Assembly: GCF_030160655.1 (NCBI RefSeq)
Contig: NZ_BSOT01000006.1
Location: 186,001 to 250,000, forward strand
Direction of reading: 5' to 3'
Source of the DNA: Agaribacter marinus
GTDB taxonomy: Bacteria; Pseudomonadota; Gammaproteobacteria; Enterobacterales; Alteromonadaceae
DNA length: 64,000 nucleotides
The position numbers and the translations under genes are program-made. The notes under the pieces were generated by a model, which worked only from the letters and a program-made list of their open reading frames with translations, did no database searches and had not been told where the DNA came from. Positions 46,179 to 55,725 of this stretch are shown here, piece by piece. Position 1 is the first letter of the stretch, and every line of letters begins with the position of its first letter.

Positions 46179-47633
46179 CTATAACGTTTGTTCACAACCG
46201 CTAAGTACTCGATTCTTACCTTCTGCTTTGGCTCTGTACATTGCTCGGTCTGCGCGTTCAATCATCACGTCTAAAGTATCAGCGTATTGTCTAGACGCAT
46301 AGATACCGAAACTAGCCGTTGCTTTGACGTTAACAGACTCGTTAATATGAATCTCCAAACGCTCAATCGCTAGTCGGGCTGCCTCTGCTAATTCTTTCGC
46401 TTCTTCCCCATCAGTATCGGGTAGAATGAAGGCAAATTCTTCTCCACCCCATCGAACCACTAAGTCTTGTTTTTTCACAACACTAGAGAAACAATCAGAA
46501 ATTGTTTTAAGTACCTGATCGCCTGCCATATGCCCATAGGTATCATTTATGCGTTTGAAATGGTCTAAGTCAGTCACTACTACAGCAATTTGTCTATTGC
46601 GTTTGCGCATTCTATTGAAGAACATGCGGCCATACTTACGGTTGGATAGTCCAGTTAAAGGGTCTTGATTCATGTTAGAACTGACTTTGTCGATATAGGC
46701 ATCCACTATCCGGTAAAGGATTTTGTAAGCAAATAAAATCAATACCATGCCAAGCGCAACGTAGATAGCAAATGATTGATTCACTTCTTGTTGGCGGCTA
46801 TTGAGTGGCGTAAGAATGTATAGACTCCAATTGAGATTTTCCAAATTTAATCTCGATACCAATAAGTCACCTTCTTCGGCTTCAACAATAACGCTTGGTT
46901 CTACGGTATCTTTTGATTTTTCAGTAAATTCATCGTACCAATAGAGTTCAGGCAATTGCTTGATACCAATTCCTGACGTTGCCGTTTCTGCCTGCGCAGG
47001 AGAGAGTTCGGAAATGGAGGAAAGCACAATCTCATCGCGATTATTAACAAATACAAATTCATGTCCATACTCGCCGCGAAAACGTTCGAATGACTCTAGA
47101 AAGTCAGATAACGATTTACCTACACCAGCGAAGCCGATAAATTTCCCATCGTCGTCATATTGACGAACATCAATGTATAAGTGAACATCTTCTCGTTGAC
47201 CAAGTACGGCTTGTATTTCCGAATCCGTCTCATCTTTCAAGGCGAAATACCAGATTATCTGACCTTCTATCAGGTCGAACACTCTACCATCGGAGTTAAA
47301 TTGTTTTCTTGATTTGTCGTGTGCTAAGTAAAATTGGAAACCAAATGCATCTTGATAGCCTTTTAGCTGTGTAACTAAGGCATCTTTGTCAGGCTCTTCG
47401 CTTCTAAAGTATTGGTCGTACACGCCAATTTCACCGAGTGTTTTTGCAATATGTAAGGGTTCAGTGAGCTCATTTTCGATAAGCGCAAATACAGGTGATA
47501 TAGATTGCTGATGTTGTTGGCTTTGCTTACCTGCTAAGTCATTAATTGTGGCGTAACCTGATATTACTAAGACAAGAAATACCGCTACACCTAGCGCAAG
47601 AAACAGGTTCTTTTGATTTTGATTTGCTGCCAC
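46179..47633 (-). CDS. Membrane-bound diguanylate cyclase with periplasmic sensor
   Basis: A 484-residue protein: membrane helix (about 10-30), a periplasmic sensor of about 250 residues (dCache/Cache-like), a second helix (about 290-312) and a GGDEF domain whose active site is intact (RWGGEEFAFIL). The product is cyclic di-GMP from two GTP. The inhibitory I-site position, five residues before the active site, reads KKQD rather than RxxD, so product inhibition may be weak. It is a single gene, convergent with the glycosidase gene. Confidence 0.93.
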   Translation of the reverse strand: MAANQNQKNLFLALGVAVFLVLVISGYATINDLAGKQSQQHQQSISPVFALIENELTEPLHIAKTLGEIGVYDQYFRSEEPDKDALVTQLKGYQDAFGFQFYLAHDKSRKQFNSDGRVFDLIEGQIIWYFALKDETDSEIQAVLGQREDVHLYIDVRQYDDDGKFIGFAGVGKSLSDFLESFERFRGEYGHEFVFVNNRDEIVLSSISELSPAQAETATSGIGIKQLPELYWYDEFTEKSKDTVEPSVIVEAEEGDLLVSRLNLENLNWSLYILTPLNSRQQEVNQSFAIYVALGMVLILFAYKILYRIVDAYIDKVSSNMNQDPLTGLSNRKYGRMFFNRMRKRNRQIAVVVTDLDHFKRINDTYGHMAGDQVLKTISDCFSSVVKKQDLVVRWGGEEFAFILPDTDGEEAKELAEAARLAIERLEIHINESVNVKATASFGIYASRQYADTLDVMIERADRAMYRAKAEGKNRVLSGCEQTL

Positions 47634-47676
47634 TGTTAACCTCTATCCACTTGAATCTTAAGAGCTAGTATTTTCC

Positions 47677-48285
47677 TTACTGTTTAGTAAATTCAATACT
47701 AAACGTCAGTGGAATTGTACTAGATATCTGAGCCAATTTGGCAATTTCTCGCAGCGCTTCAATACCAGTACCTAAGTCGAACTGAGCAGCATTTAATACT
47801 GTGGGCTTTAAGGTGGTTGCAGATATATTCCCATTGTTTAACCTCACTATTAGCACCTCAAAACTTACTTTTTGAGAAATACCACTAATAGTTAAGTCAC
47901 CCTCAACTGTAACCCGTTTGGCTGTACCTACTGGATGTGTCAACAAAGCCTTATCTACGTTTGCAGTATATGTTGCTGTTGCATGTTCGCTTACGTTGAA
48001 GAGCATATTTTGCATACGCTCGTTGCGTATCGGTATTAGTGTGTTCACTGAGCTTAAATCAATATCAATTTGCAAGTGACCTGAAGCACTGAGTGTACCG
48101 CTGATACTATCGAAGGTATGAGTTTCAGTAATATTGATATTCTTAGTCGATAAAAAATATAATGAACTAGCGTTTTCATCGAGTAAGTAATTGGCATGTG
48201 CTTGACCCGCCAAACAAAAGGTTAGCAAGGTGCTAATAATAATTGATGAAGCTAATGTGAATTGCTTATATAGTGTTAGTTTCAT
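47677..48285 (-). CDS. YceI family periplasmic protein
   Basis: A 202-residue protein with a signal peptide (cleavage near GQAHA-NY) and a YceI lipocalin-like beta-barrel: DENASSLYFLSTKNINITETHTF opening in two parts, SVNTLIPIRNERMQNMLFN and VEGDLTISGISQKVSFEV. YceI proteins bind polyisoprenoid-type lipids. It lies 43 nt before the GGDEF gene on the same strand and 37 nt after cysQ. Confidence 0.9.
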   Translation of the reverse strand: MKLTLYKQFTLASSIIISTLLTFCLAGQAHANYLLDENASSLYFLSTKNINITETHTFDSISGTLSASGHLQIDIDLSSVNTLIPIRNERMQNMLFNVSEHATATYTANVDKALLTHPVGTAKRVTVEGDLTISGISQKVSFEVLIVRLNNGNISATTLKPTVLNAAQFDLGTGIEALREIAKLAQISSTIPLTFSIEFTKQ

Positions 48286-48322
48286 TGCCTAACTGTCCTT
48301 GTGTAAACGTTTAAAACGAAGG

Positions 48323-49165
48323 CTACGAATCACTTTCGTCTGTTGAATAATATTGCACAATGCTTCGCCAATCAACACGACTATCGCCTAAGACAACAAA
48401 ATCAGGATTGTCTACCGATTCTCTTAGGTTATAAGTGATTTCGTTAAAATCGGCCGCGCAAATTTCGCCACCAGCTTCATTTATAATGCATTGAGAAGCG
48501 CCAGTATCCCATTCTCCTGTTTTGCCTAAACGCATGAATACGTCTGCTTTACCTTCAGCAATGAAGCAGGCTTTGAGGGAGCAGCTGCCTGTAGGTAAGG
48601 TTTGGTATTCGCGTTTTGAGGTAAGACGATTGAGTACGCGTTCTCTGGATTGTCTGCGACTAATAGCAATGACCACAACATCTTCACTGGGGACAGAAAA
48701 TTTCCGCACATTAATTGGCTTAGTTTCGATTGGACAACGTTTATATGCGCCTTCGTTGTGGCTAGCAAAATAAAGTGACTGACCACAGGGCCAGTAAATA
48801 ACGCCAATTACGGGTTTGTTGTCTTCAATTAGTGCTATATTTACTGTGAAATCTCCCGAACGCGCAATAAATTCTTGCGTGCCATCAATGGGGTCAATTA
48901 ACCAATACCGTCGCCAATTTTCGCGTTCCAAAAGCGGTGGAATCGTTGTCTCTTCAGACATAATTGGAATTTTAGGTGTTAGCCGTTTGAGCGCTTCAAC
49001 GATAATTTCATTTGCGCGATAATCTGCACTAGTGACCGGGGATTCGTCATCTTTTTCATAGGCCTCAAAGTCACCTTTGTCGTATATATCGAGTACTTCC
49101 TTACCCGCTTGAACAGCGATGTCTTTCGCTATTTCTAATAACTCGGCGATTGGTTTTGACATCAT
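48323..49165 (-). CDS. cysQ: 3'(2'),5'-bisphosphate nucleotidase CysQ
   Basis: A 280-residue member of the inositol-monophosphatase superfamily. Metal-site motifs are present: ESPVTSADYRANE, MSEETT, WLIDPIDGTQEFIARSGDF and the late GKTGEWDTGASQCIINEAGGEI. It hydrolyses 3'-phosphoadenosine 5'-phosphate in the cytoplasm, protecting sulfate assimilation. The ATGs at 49165 and 49162 are both possible. Its start overlaps the nudE stop by 4 nt; the nudE-cysQ pair is common in gammaproteobacteria. Confidence 0.95.
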   Translation of the reverse strand: MMSKPIAELLEIAKDIAVQAGKEVLDIYDKGDFEAYEKDDESPVTSADYRANEIIVEALKRLTPKIPIMSEETTIPPLLERENWRRYWLIDPIDGTQEFIARSGDFTVNIALIEDNKPVIGVIYWPCGQSLYFASHNEGAYKRCPIETKPINVRKFSVPSEDVVVIAISRRQSRERVLNRLTSKREYQTLPTGSCSLKACFIAEGKADVFMRLGKTGEWDTGASQCIINEAGGEICAADFNEITYNLRESVDNPDFVVLGDSRVDWRSIVQYYSTDESDS

Positions 49166-49725
49166 TTGCTATCTCTCCATCGTTGTAATAAGAGTAATGC
49201 AGCTACACTGCGGGCTTCCCCAAAATCTTCTCTATCTAATAGTTCGTCAATATTGTCGATTGGCCAGGGGATCACGTCCAAAGGCTCAGGCTCATCACCT
49301 TCAAGGCTAGCCGGATGCAGATCTTGAGCGATAAGAATATGCATGGATGCGTTAAAAAACGTCGGGGCCATCTGCACTGTCTGCAATCTTAACAAGTGTT
49401 TCGCTGAATATCCTACTTCCTCTTGAAGTTCTCGGTTAGCCGCGATTTCTGGGGTTTCATTCGGGTCGATTAACCCTTTTGGAAATCCTAATTGATATGA
49501 ATGAGTGCCTGCGGCATATTCTTTAATCAGCAGCATAGTATTGTTGTCGAGTAAGGGAATAATCATTACCGCCCCTCTGCCGCTGCCAGCCATTCGCTCG
49601 AAGGTGCGCTTTTCGCCATTGCTAAACTCTAAGTCGACTTCTTCTATGCAAAACAATCTACTTTTGGCAACGTTTCGACGGGCATGTATTACCGGTAAGG
49701 TTTTTGGTTGATTCGATTTACTCAT
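49162..49725 (-). CDS. nudE: ADP compounds hydrolase NudE
   Basis: A 187-residue Nudix hydrolase. The box is complete (GLIDPNETPEIAANRELQEE followed by VGY: G-x5-E-x7-REUxEExGU), and the N-terminal LPVIHARRNVAKSRLFCIEEVDLEF region is typical of NudE. It hydrolyses ADP-ribose, Ap3A and NADH-type compounds. It is divergent from yrfG, as in E. coli. Confidence 0.94.
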   Translation of the reverse strand: MSKSNQPKTLPVIHARRNVAKSRLFCIEEVDLEFSNGEKRTFERMAGSGRGAVMIIPLLDNNTMLLIKEYAAGTHSYQLGFPKGLIDPNETPEIAANRELQEEVGYSAKHLLRLQTVQMAPTFFNASMHILIAQDLHPASLEGDEPEPLDVIPWPIDNIDELLDREDFGEARSVAALLLLQRWRDSK

Positions 49726-49771
49726 TGAGCCGATACAAGATACACTTAGTTAGATTAAAATTTTGTAAATT

Positions 49772-49801
49772 CTGTTTTGGCTACAGTAGCATAAGGAAGC
49801 T
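49772..49801 (+). promoter_or_regulatory. Candidate sigma-70 promoter of yrfG
   Basis: TTGTAA and TAGCAT are separated by about 18 nt in the 79-nt divergent nudE/yrfG gap, just before the AAGGA ribosome site. This is a moderate match only. Confidence 0.35.
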
Positions 49802-49804
49802 CGA

Positions 49805-50497
49805 TTGACACGATTACCCTGGCATAATATAGAAACAGTTTTGTTGGATATGGATGGTACTTTGCTTGATTTACATTTCGACAATCAGTTTTGGCTAGAG
49901 TTAATTCCGCAGAAGCTTGCTATACGCAGCGGAAAGTCAATAGAGATATGTAAACAAGAACTTGAAGCGCTTTATGCAAAGGTACATGGGCAACTTGAGT
50001 GGTATTGCCTTGACTATTGGGCGAAAACGCTTGATCTCGATATTGTCGCGGCAAAACAGGAACTAAAGCATCTTATTGAGATGCGAAAAGATACCATTCC
50101 GTTTTTAGTCGCATTGAGGCAATCTGGGCGACAAGTGATATTGGTAACAAACGCACATCCAGAAAGTTTACGTTTAAAAGTGGAGCAAACGCAGTTAGAT
50201 CAATATGTCGATATGTTAATTTCAAGCCATGAATTTGGCGTCAGTAAAGAGTCTCAGTCTTTTTGGCAAAAATTACATAACAAGCTATTGTTTCGTCCAG
50301 AACATACCTTGTTTGTGGATGACAGTGAACGCATTTTGGATGCGGCAAGTGAGTATGGTATTAAATACACGCTTGGCATTACTAATCCAGATAGCAAAAA
50401 AGACGAAAACGTTATGTCACGTCATTTACATATTAATGACTATGCGCTAATAGCTGATTCGATCATTAGTGATAACTTCGTCGGTGCGTCAAAATAA
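49805..50497 (+). CDS. yrfG: GMP/IMP nucleotidase YrfG (HAD family)
   Basis: A 230-residue HAD hydrolase: motif I LLDMDGTLLDLHFDNQFW, motif II VILVTNAHPESL, motif III lysine in SKESQSFW and motif IV FVDDSERILDAA. The FDNQFW and WAKTLDLD context identifies YrfG, which dephosphorylates GMP and IMP. It starts with TTG, 8 nt after AAGGA. In E. coli yrfG is followed by hslR; here the gsp operon and two other genes lie between them. Confidence 0.93.
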   Translation: MTRLPWHNIETVLLDMDGTLLDLHFDNQFWLELIPQKLAIRSGKSIEICKQELEALYAKVHGQLEWYCLDYWAKTLDLDIVAAKQELKHLIEMRKDTIPFLVALRQSGRQVILVTNAHPESLRLKVEQTQLDQYVDMLISSHEFGVSKESQSFWQKLHNKLLFRPEHTLFVDDSERILDAASEYGIKYTLGITNPDSKKDENVMSRHLHINDYALIADSIISDNFVGASK

Positions 50498-50529
50498 GAA
50501 AGTAAACTCGATATATAGATGAGCGAATA

Positions 50530-51105
50530 GTGGAAAAACTGAGAGTCATTGTGGGTTCCAAGAATCCCGTTAAAATTAATGCAGCCTTAACTGCTTTCCA
50601 GGCGATGTTTCCTGGTAATGAGGTGTTAGTTGAAGGTGCTGATGCGCCTTCTAGTGTACCTGATCAGCCAATGAATTTTGAAGAGACTCGCGACGGCGCC
50701 AAAAACCGCGTTGAGTATTTAATCCACCATCAGGCAATGGTGGCTGAGGTCAAAGAACGAAACAATGAACTAAAGAATTTTTACATCGCCTATGAAGGCG
50801 GTGTTGATGTTTTTGATGAAGGGCCAAGAACCTTTGCTGTTATTTGTATTTCTGACGAACGCACCATGTGTTTTGGGCAAACAGCAACCATGCCTATTCC
50901 TTTATCGGTATACCAAAAGTTATTGCAAGGTGAAGAGTTAGGCGGTGCAATGGATGGTCTTTTTAATACCGTGAATATAAAACAAAAGGGGGGAGCAATA
51001 GGTCAATTAACAAATGGGCTAGAAACAAGGCAGTCGGTTTATACCAGCGCAACTATTCTCGCTTTAGCCCCATATGTATATTCAGATTTATTTGAAGTGA
51101 GCTAA
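50530..51105 (+). CDS. yjjX: Inosine/xanthosine triphosphatase YjjX
   Basis: A 191-residue protein of the DUF84/YjjX family: VIVGSKNPVKINAALTAFQ, VPDQPMNFEETRDGAKNRV, FYIAYEGGVDVF and GAIGQLTNGLETRQSVY. It hydrolyses ITP and XTP, keeping non-canonical purines out of nucleic acids. The start is a GTG with a weak ribosome site, 33 nt after yrfG; the pairing of two purine-nucleotide cleaning enzymes is sensible. Its end overlaps the convergent response regulator gene by 18 nt. Confidence 0.93.
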   Translation: MEKLRVIVGSKNPVKINAALTAFQAMFPGNEVLVEGADAPSSVPDQPMNFEETRDGAKNRVEYLIHHQAMVAEVKERNNELKNFYIAYEGGVDVFDEGPRTFAVICISDERTMCFGQTATMPIPLSVYQKLLQGEELGGAMDGLFNTVNIKQKGGAIGQLTNGLETRQSVYTSATILALAPYVYSDLFEVS

Positions 51106-52047
51106 CTTAGACTCAGTAGTGTAGTAAGGCTTAGACAATTCATATCGATTTTTACCGCTTTTTTTACATTCATATAAAACTCGGTCGGCGGCTTGAAAGG
51201 CATCGAATGAATCTGATTTAGTATCTGGATACATTATCGACATGCCCATACTCAAGGTTAGCTTATATTCACCCTGCGCGTTCTTTTGGGGAGGGATTAG
51301 TGCAACACTGTCTAATATTGATTGGCATTTAGTTTCAGCAGCACAAGGTTCAAAATCACTAAAAATGAGGGCAAATTCGTCGCCACCTATTCTTGCTACC
51401 ATATCGCCGGGCCGATGAATACTATTGCGCAAAATACCTGCAACCGTTGTTAGGCATTGGTCGCCAACACTGTGCCCCAAATTATCATTAATTACTTTAA
51501 AGTCGTCTAAATCAACAATTAGTAACGCAAGTGGTTGGTGATAACGCGTGCATCTTGCCCATTCTCGCTGCAGGGTCTCGTTAAACTTGCGTCTATTAGC
51601 CACTAGGGTGAGTGGATCTTGATAGGCAAGTCGTTCTAGCGCACGAGTTTGTCTATTTAAGCTTAGATGTGTGGCTATTCTTGCTTTGAGTTCGGTTTGC
51701 CTAATGGGCTTAACCAAATAATCAACACAGCCAACGTTAAACCCCTTCGCCATGTCTTCTGCACTCTCATTTCCTGAGATAAATATAATGGGAATATCAT
51801 GGGTGACTGCATCGGCTTTTAGCATTGAACACAGTTGATACCCGTTGCACTTTGGCATAACGATATCCATCAAAATGATGTCAGGTTGTGGAAATTGATG
51901 GCACAACTTATATGCATCGTCAGTATTGCAAGCAAAACTGACTTCATAGTCGGCGTGAAGGGTCGAGCGAATCGTCATGATTTGGCTCGCTTCATCATCA
52001 ATAATGAGAACTCGAGCTCTTTGAACTGCTTCCTGCGGTATATCCAT
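51088..52047 (-). CDS. Response regulator with GGDEF (diguanylate cyclase) output domain
   Basis: The ATG at 52047 (AGAGGT upstream) gives 319 residues: a receiver domain (about 10-130; ARVLIIDDEA, phospho-acceptor in ILMDIVMPKCNGYQ at Asp61, lysine in YLVKPIRQTELKAR) and a GGDEF domain (about 165-310) with an intact IGGDEFALIF and an I-site RPGD upstream. Phosphorylation should control cyclic di-GMP synthesis. No histidine kinase is adjacent. It lies 117 nt after gspN on the same strand. Confidence 0.95.
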   Translation of the reverse strand: MDIPQEAVQRARVLIIDDEASQIMTIRSTLHADYEVSFACNTDDAYKLCHQFPQPDIILMDIVMPKCNGYQLCSMLKADAVTHDIPIIFISGNESAEDMAKGFNVGCVDYLVKPIRQTELKARIATHLSLNRQTRALERLAYQDPLTLVANRRKFNETLQREWARCTRYHQPLALLIVDLDDFKVINDNLGHSVGDQCLTTVAGILRNSIHRPGDMVARIGGDEFALIFSDFEPCAAETKCQSILDSVALIPPQKNAQGEYKLTLSMGMSIMYPDTKSDSFDAFQAADRVLYECKKSGKNRYELSKPYYTTESKLAHFK

Positions 52048-52112
52048 ATGAAATACCTCTTTGATTAATAGAAAGTTCAGTATCGAATCGGCATGATTAA
52101 CGCAAACTGAAG

Positions 52113-52140
52113 AAAAAAACAACAGTTTTTGTGTAAAACT
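52113..52140 (-). terminator. Possible terminator of the gsp operon
   Basis: On the minus strand AGTTTT (plus 52135-52140) can pair with AAAACT (plus 52124-52129), followed shortly by TTTTTTT. The stem is short and AU-rich, so this is a weak candidate. Confidence 0.35.
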
Positions 52141-52164
52141 AGCCTAAAGTATAATTTGTTAAGT

Positions 52165-52920
52165 TTAAAAGTTAATTTGATAAAAGCCTTGTTGGTCTGG
52201 TTGACCAAAGAAATTAGCGGCTTGTTTTATTTCTGATGGAAGTGAATCATCGGGTTTAAACTTGCCCGAAACTTTGTAGCTACCCGTTGTTGTGAGGGAT
52301 AGACTCGCATCAAGGTTCAGAATGTTTTTGTTATTCATAGTAATCACGTATGCGTTTTCTACACAGCTTAGGTTTGCATCAAAGCTGCCTAAGTTAGTTA
52401 CTTTGCCATTAGAGCTAATAGCTGCATTCTGCCAGCTGCCTGTGCCTGTTAACTCGATACAGTTTGGACTAGCGTCAAGATGCTGGATGTTGGCTCTTAC
52501 ACGACCCTCTGCAGTAATAAATACAGGTAGCTGTACTTGCGCTAAAAGTGTTTTTACCGGTATGTAAGTTTGTAAATTTTGTATATTGAGATCATTTGTA
52601 TCTAAGAGGTTAATTGTTATGTCACCGGCGACATACGTTTGAGCCATGTCACGTAAATTACCACCAGTAATGTCGACATTTGCTGAAAGTAATAGTAGCT
52701 TTAACGGCGAAAGTTCCCATTTTACGTTGTTAATGTTAATACCGTTTACTATGACTTGGTCCGCACCTCCAGAAAAGAACGTACCATTTGGCGTGCTAAA
52801 AAGGACTTTATTTTGGCTGTTTTTTTGAATGGCATTGGTAAGCAAACTTGCGGGCGCATAAATTACCAAACCAAGCACATATATTAAGACACAAAATAAT
52901 ATCCACTGCCAAACTCTCAT
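52165..52920 (-). CDS. gspN: Type II secretion system protein N
   Basis: A 251-residue protein with one N-terminal membrane helix (about 5-25) and a beta-rich periplasmic domain including GQPDQQGFYQINF at the end, the GspN build. It is an inner-membrane accessory subunit of the secretion platform. It is the last gene of the gspC-N operon; its ATG overlaps the gspM stop by 1 nt. Confidence 0.9.
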   Translation of the reverse strand: MRVWQWILFCVLIYVLGLVIYAPASLLTNAIQKNSQNKVLFSTPNGTFFSGGADQVIVNGININNVKWELSPLKLLLLSANVDITGGNLRDMAQTYVAGDITINLLDTNDLNIQNLQTYIPVKTLLAQVQLPVFITAEGRVRANIQHLDASPNCIELTGTGSWQNAAISSNGKVTNLGSFDANLSCVENAYVITMNNKNILNLDASLSLTTTGSYKVSGKFKPDDSLPSEIKQAANFFGQPDQQGFYQINF

Positions 52921-53396
52921 TAACTCTTTCCTAATTGAAGGCGACGAACTTGAACTATTCCTGGGTTATCGGTTTCGCTGATATCTGATTGAATAATTGT
53001 AACGCCTTGTTTTTCAAGCGTATCTAACCAACGTAATAAGTTATTAAATGGCACTGCATCTATCCATACTTGCAGACCTTCGCCTTGGGGCTGCATACGC
53101 GAAACTGAAATATTGGCGCCGCGAGTCGTTTGATTTACAAGCTGAGTAAGTGAACCTGAAAAGCGCTTTGCTTGTCCACTTTGTTTCAATAGCTGAGCGC
53201 GAGAAGCCCGTTCTTGTATCCATACGTTGAGTGCTTTGGCATTCGACAATTGTGATTTATTTTCATCTATCGCCTGATTCAGTGGTGCCCATATGGCAAA
53301 GTAAAAAAGTGCGATAATACCTACGCCGCCACCGATTAAAACAATCAGTTTTTCGCGCTCAGAGAGTGACTTAAACCACTGGGAAACTGCGTTCAT
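52920..53396 (-). CDS. gspM: Type II secretion system protein M
   Basis: A 158-residue inner-membrane protein: cytoplasmic start WFKSLSEREK, one helix (about 17-37) and a periplasmic ferredoxin-like domain with NALNVWIQERA-type and VWIDAVPFNNLLRWLDTLEKQ-type segments, the latter a GspM landmark. It pairs with GspL to link the ATPase to the pseudopilus. It lies 31 nt after gspL. Confidence 0.92.
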   Translation of the reverse strand: MNAVSQWFKSLSEREKLIVLIGGGVGIIALFYFAIWAPLNQAIDENKSQLSNAKALNVWIQERASRAQLLKQSGQAKRFSGSLTQLVNQTTRGANISVSRMQPQGEGLQVWIDAVPFNNLLRWLDTLEKQGVTIIQSDISETDNPGIVQVRRLQLGKS

Positions 53397-53427
53397 TTGA
53401 TAATTATTCCTTTACGACTATGTATGC

Positions 53428-54612
53428 TTAACCTTTGACCACTATAACGCCAACAACTTGATCGCCTCTATTGTTGATGGCGCCTTGATCAACTTGCAAA
53501 CCGAGTGATTGAATGTCGCGGCGGAAGCGTTCTAACGATTCAAAGTTATTGGCAACAGATTGCATACGCAGTTCCGTGCGGCTACTATCAAAGCGCAAAG
53601 TTTGTGGTGTAACGCCAGAATTACTAAACGCCCCGGACATTTTGGATAATAGTGCTAGCATACTAGCGCCTCCACCAGCACCTTCTAGACGCTGCATCTC
53701 TTGTTCTACTAAACGTTTTATGATTGACATACGCACACGCTGGATACCGGGAAAAGAGGCCTTAACTGTTTGTGATATTGATTGATCTACTTTTGCTTTT
53801 TCGCTTTTAAGATGGTTTAACTCAATCGTTTTACCGACTAAATTTGCCGACAATGCGAAAATGGCCAATACCGCTGCAATTCGCCATTTTTGCCAGAACG
53901 GATTAGATGCCGCTTTTACAGCAAAATCACCCTGGAATAGGTTTATATCTGCGCTAGATATTTGCTGTCGTAAACGTTCTAATGGCAACTCATCAAAGTT
54001 AAATTCGCTATTATCAGGCAGATCAGCGTTTTCTATTTCACTAAACGCATTTATTTGAATTTCGTCATTCGCCAATATCAGCGGCAGTAGCCAATCAACT
54101 TCGCCTTGAAGTGCTTCATATTCAGAGGTTTTAACTAGCAGCGAATTGCCAAGCTGCAATAAGCTGACATGATTTTCCGATGGGGTCGGCAGTAATATTG
54201 CGTCTGGAATCAGCCGCTGACAAAAAATGCCGGCGTCTTTGAGCGTTTCTTGCCAATCTATGAGTTTTTGCTTTTCTATTACCGCGACCTGCTGACGTTC
54301 TCCTTCACGCTTTCCGAGCGCAACATGTTGTTCGGATACGTCGGCACAAATATTTTCTTCCAACATATATGGAATCGCGCTCAGTACCTTTCTATTTGCA
54401 TTTTTAGGTATAGTGACGGTGGTTAGCAATACGTCGGAGGCGGGCGCTAAGGCAATCACTGTAGATTCTGTCGCGTGTTCTTGCAAGCTACTTAGTTGAC
54501 TGTCGTTACTGAGTTCGCCAGAGGCAATGATCTCACCTTCTGTTGTGGAATATAACATCCAATGGATAGGCAAATCGGCATGACTAGCCAATCGAATCAC
54601 TAGTTGTTGCAT
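53428..54612 (-). CDS. gspL: Type II secretion system protein L
   Basis: A 394-residue bitopic protein: cytoplasmic actin-like domain (about 1-240; KREGERQQVAVIEKQ, SLLQLGNSLLVKT), a membrane helix (about 245-265) and a periplasmic domain of about 130 residues. The cytoplasmic part recruits the GspE ATPase. It starts 3 nt after gspK. Confidence 0.93.
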   Translation of the reverse strand: MQQLVIRLASHADLPIHWMLYSTTEGEIIASGELSNDSQLSSLQEHATESTVIALAPASDVLLTTVTIPKNANRKVLSAIPYMLEENICADVSEQHVALGKREGERQQVAVIEKQKLIDWQETLKDAGIFCQRLIPDAILLPTPSENHVSLLQLGNSLLVKTSEYEALQGEVDWLLPLILANDEIQINAFSEIENADLPDNSEFNFDELPLERLRQQISSADINLFQGDFAVKAASNPFWQKWRIAAVLAIFALSANLVGKTIELNHLKSEKAKVDQSISQTVKASFPGIQRVRMSIIKRLVEQEMQRLEGAGGGASMLALLSKMSGAFSNSGVTPQTLRFDSSRTELRMQSVANNFESLERFRRDIQSLGLQVDQGAINNRGDQVVGVIVVKG

Positions 54613-54615
54613 TTG

Positions 54616-55725
54616 TTAGATCCCTCCAAACTCTCTACTCACGGTCGTTATAGCGGTATTATCGTCATTCACTTTAAACACGGTTACCATGCTAAATTGA
54701 GTGCCGTTATCAAAGGCACTTTGTGTTGATAATTTAAAATATTTTGTTGTTACATCGAACCAGTTAGTTTGCGCAGGCCGTAAACTTAATGCTCGCACTT
54801 CTGGCAAGTCTAAAAAATTTTCTTTCTCAGTAAAACCTTCTTCAGGCCGTGTTGAAATAATCTGAGCGGCATCTTCATTGGATATTCCGAGTAAAGCGGC
54901 GAGCACTATAGCAGATTCTTCCGTTACTGTATTGACATTGAGTTTGAAATTTCTTTCAGGTACAACGCATAGTTGGGGCAATAAATGTTTTAGCCATCCT
55001 TGTTTCATAGCGTCTTCAATGCCATTGATGAGTCTAATTTCGGAGATATTTGCAAACATACTATTTGCAGCCAAATATGGTTGAGGCAAAGATTCGTAAT
55101 TTGCGTCTTCTGCACCAAAGTCAGATTGGAAGTCGTCTTCATCAATCCAGTCAATGATTGAATCTCGCAAAGTGTCAACAACATAAGAATCTTCAATGTA
55201 GTGTGTCAGTATATTACCTAATGCATCTTTTGCAGCTTGTGTAACGGTTTTTATTGAATCACTGCTATTGTTTTCAGGCGCTTGGGTATTGTTGGTTTGA
55301 TTTTCTGTGTTTTCGGCGTCATTGCTATTGGCGTCGTCCCTGTTGTTTTGTTGCGAGGTATCTGGAGTATCGCTCGCCGTAGGCAGCACGCCATTTAAGT
55401 TAAAGCACGCTTGTAAATCCGTAATTTTTGCCTTAATTACTCCGCCATCTATGGGGTATTCGAATTGTTTTGCCCATGGTTGACTTAAGTTGATGTTATC
55501 TGGCGTTAAAGACATAAGTTCAAGTAAAGACTGTTTAGCGAATTGCTCAGCACCTAAGGCATACCAATACGCTTGATTATTATTCTTGATATTGCTTGTT
55601 CTAGCTACGTTAAGTTGCAGCCGAGAGGTCATTTGCGTTGCCATAATACTAATTAAAGCGACAATCAGCATCACGACTATCAATGCCACGCCACGTTGTT
55701 TGCTTTTAGCTCTTGATAGTGTCAT
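54616..55725 (-). CDS. gspK: Type II secretion system minor pseudopilin K
   Basis: A 369-residue pseudopilin with the class III leader KQRGVALIVVMLIVALISI; as is normal for GspK, the Glu5 of other pseudopilins is missing. It forms the tip complex with GspI and GspJ. A low-complexity Asn/Asp/Gln/Thr-rich insertion of about 40 residues (roughly 125-165, spanning DDANSNDAENTENQTNN) is unusual. The start overlaps the gspJ stop by 1 nt. Confidence 0.94.
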   Translation of the reverse strand: MTLSRAKSKQRGVALIVVMLIVALISIMATQMTSRLQLNVARTSNIKNNNQAYWYALGAEQFAKQSLLELMSLTPDNINLSQPWAKQFEYPIDGGVIKAKITDLQACFNLNGVLPTASDTPDTSQQNNRDDANSNDAENTENQTNNTQAPENNSSDSIKTVTQAAKDALGNILTHYIEDSYVVDTLRDSIIDWIDEDDFQSDFGAEDANYESLPQPYLAANSMFANISEIRLINGIEDAMKQGWLKHLLPQLCVVPERNFKLNVNTVTEESAIVLAALLGISNEDAAQIISTRPEEGFTEKENFLDLPEVRALSLRPAQTNWFDVTTKYFKLSTQSAFDNGTQFSMVTVFKVNDDNTAITTVSREFGGI

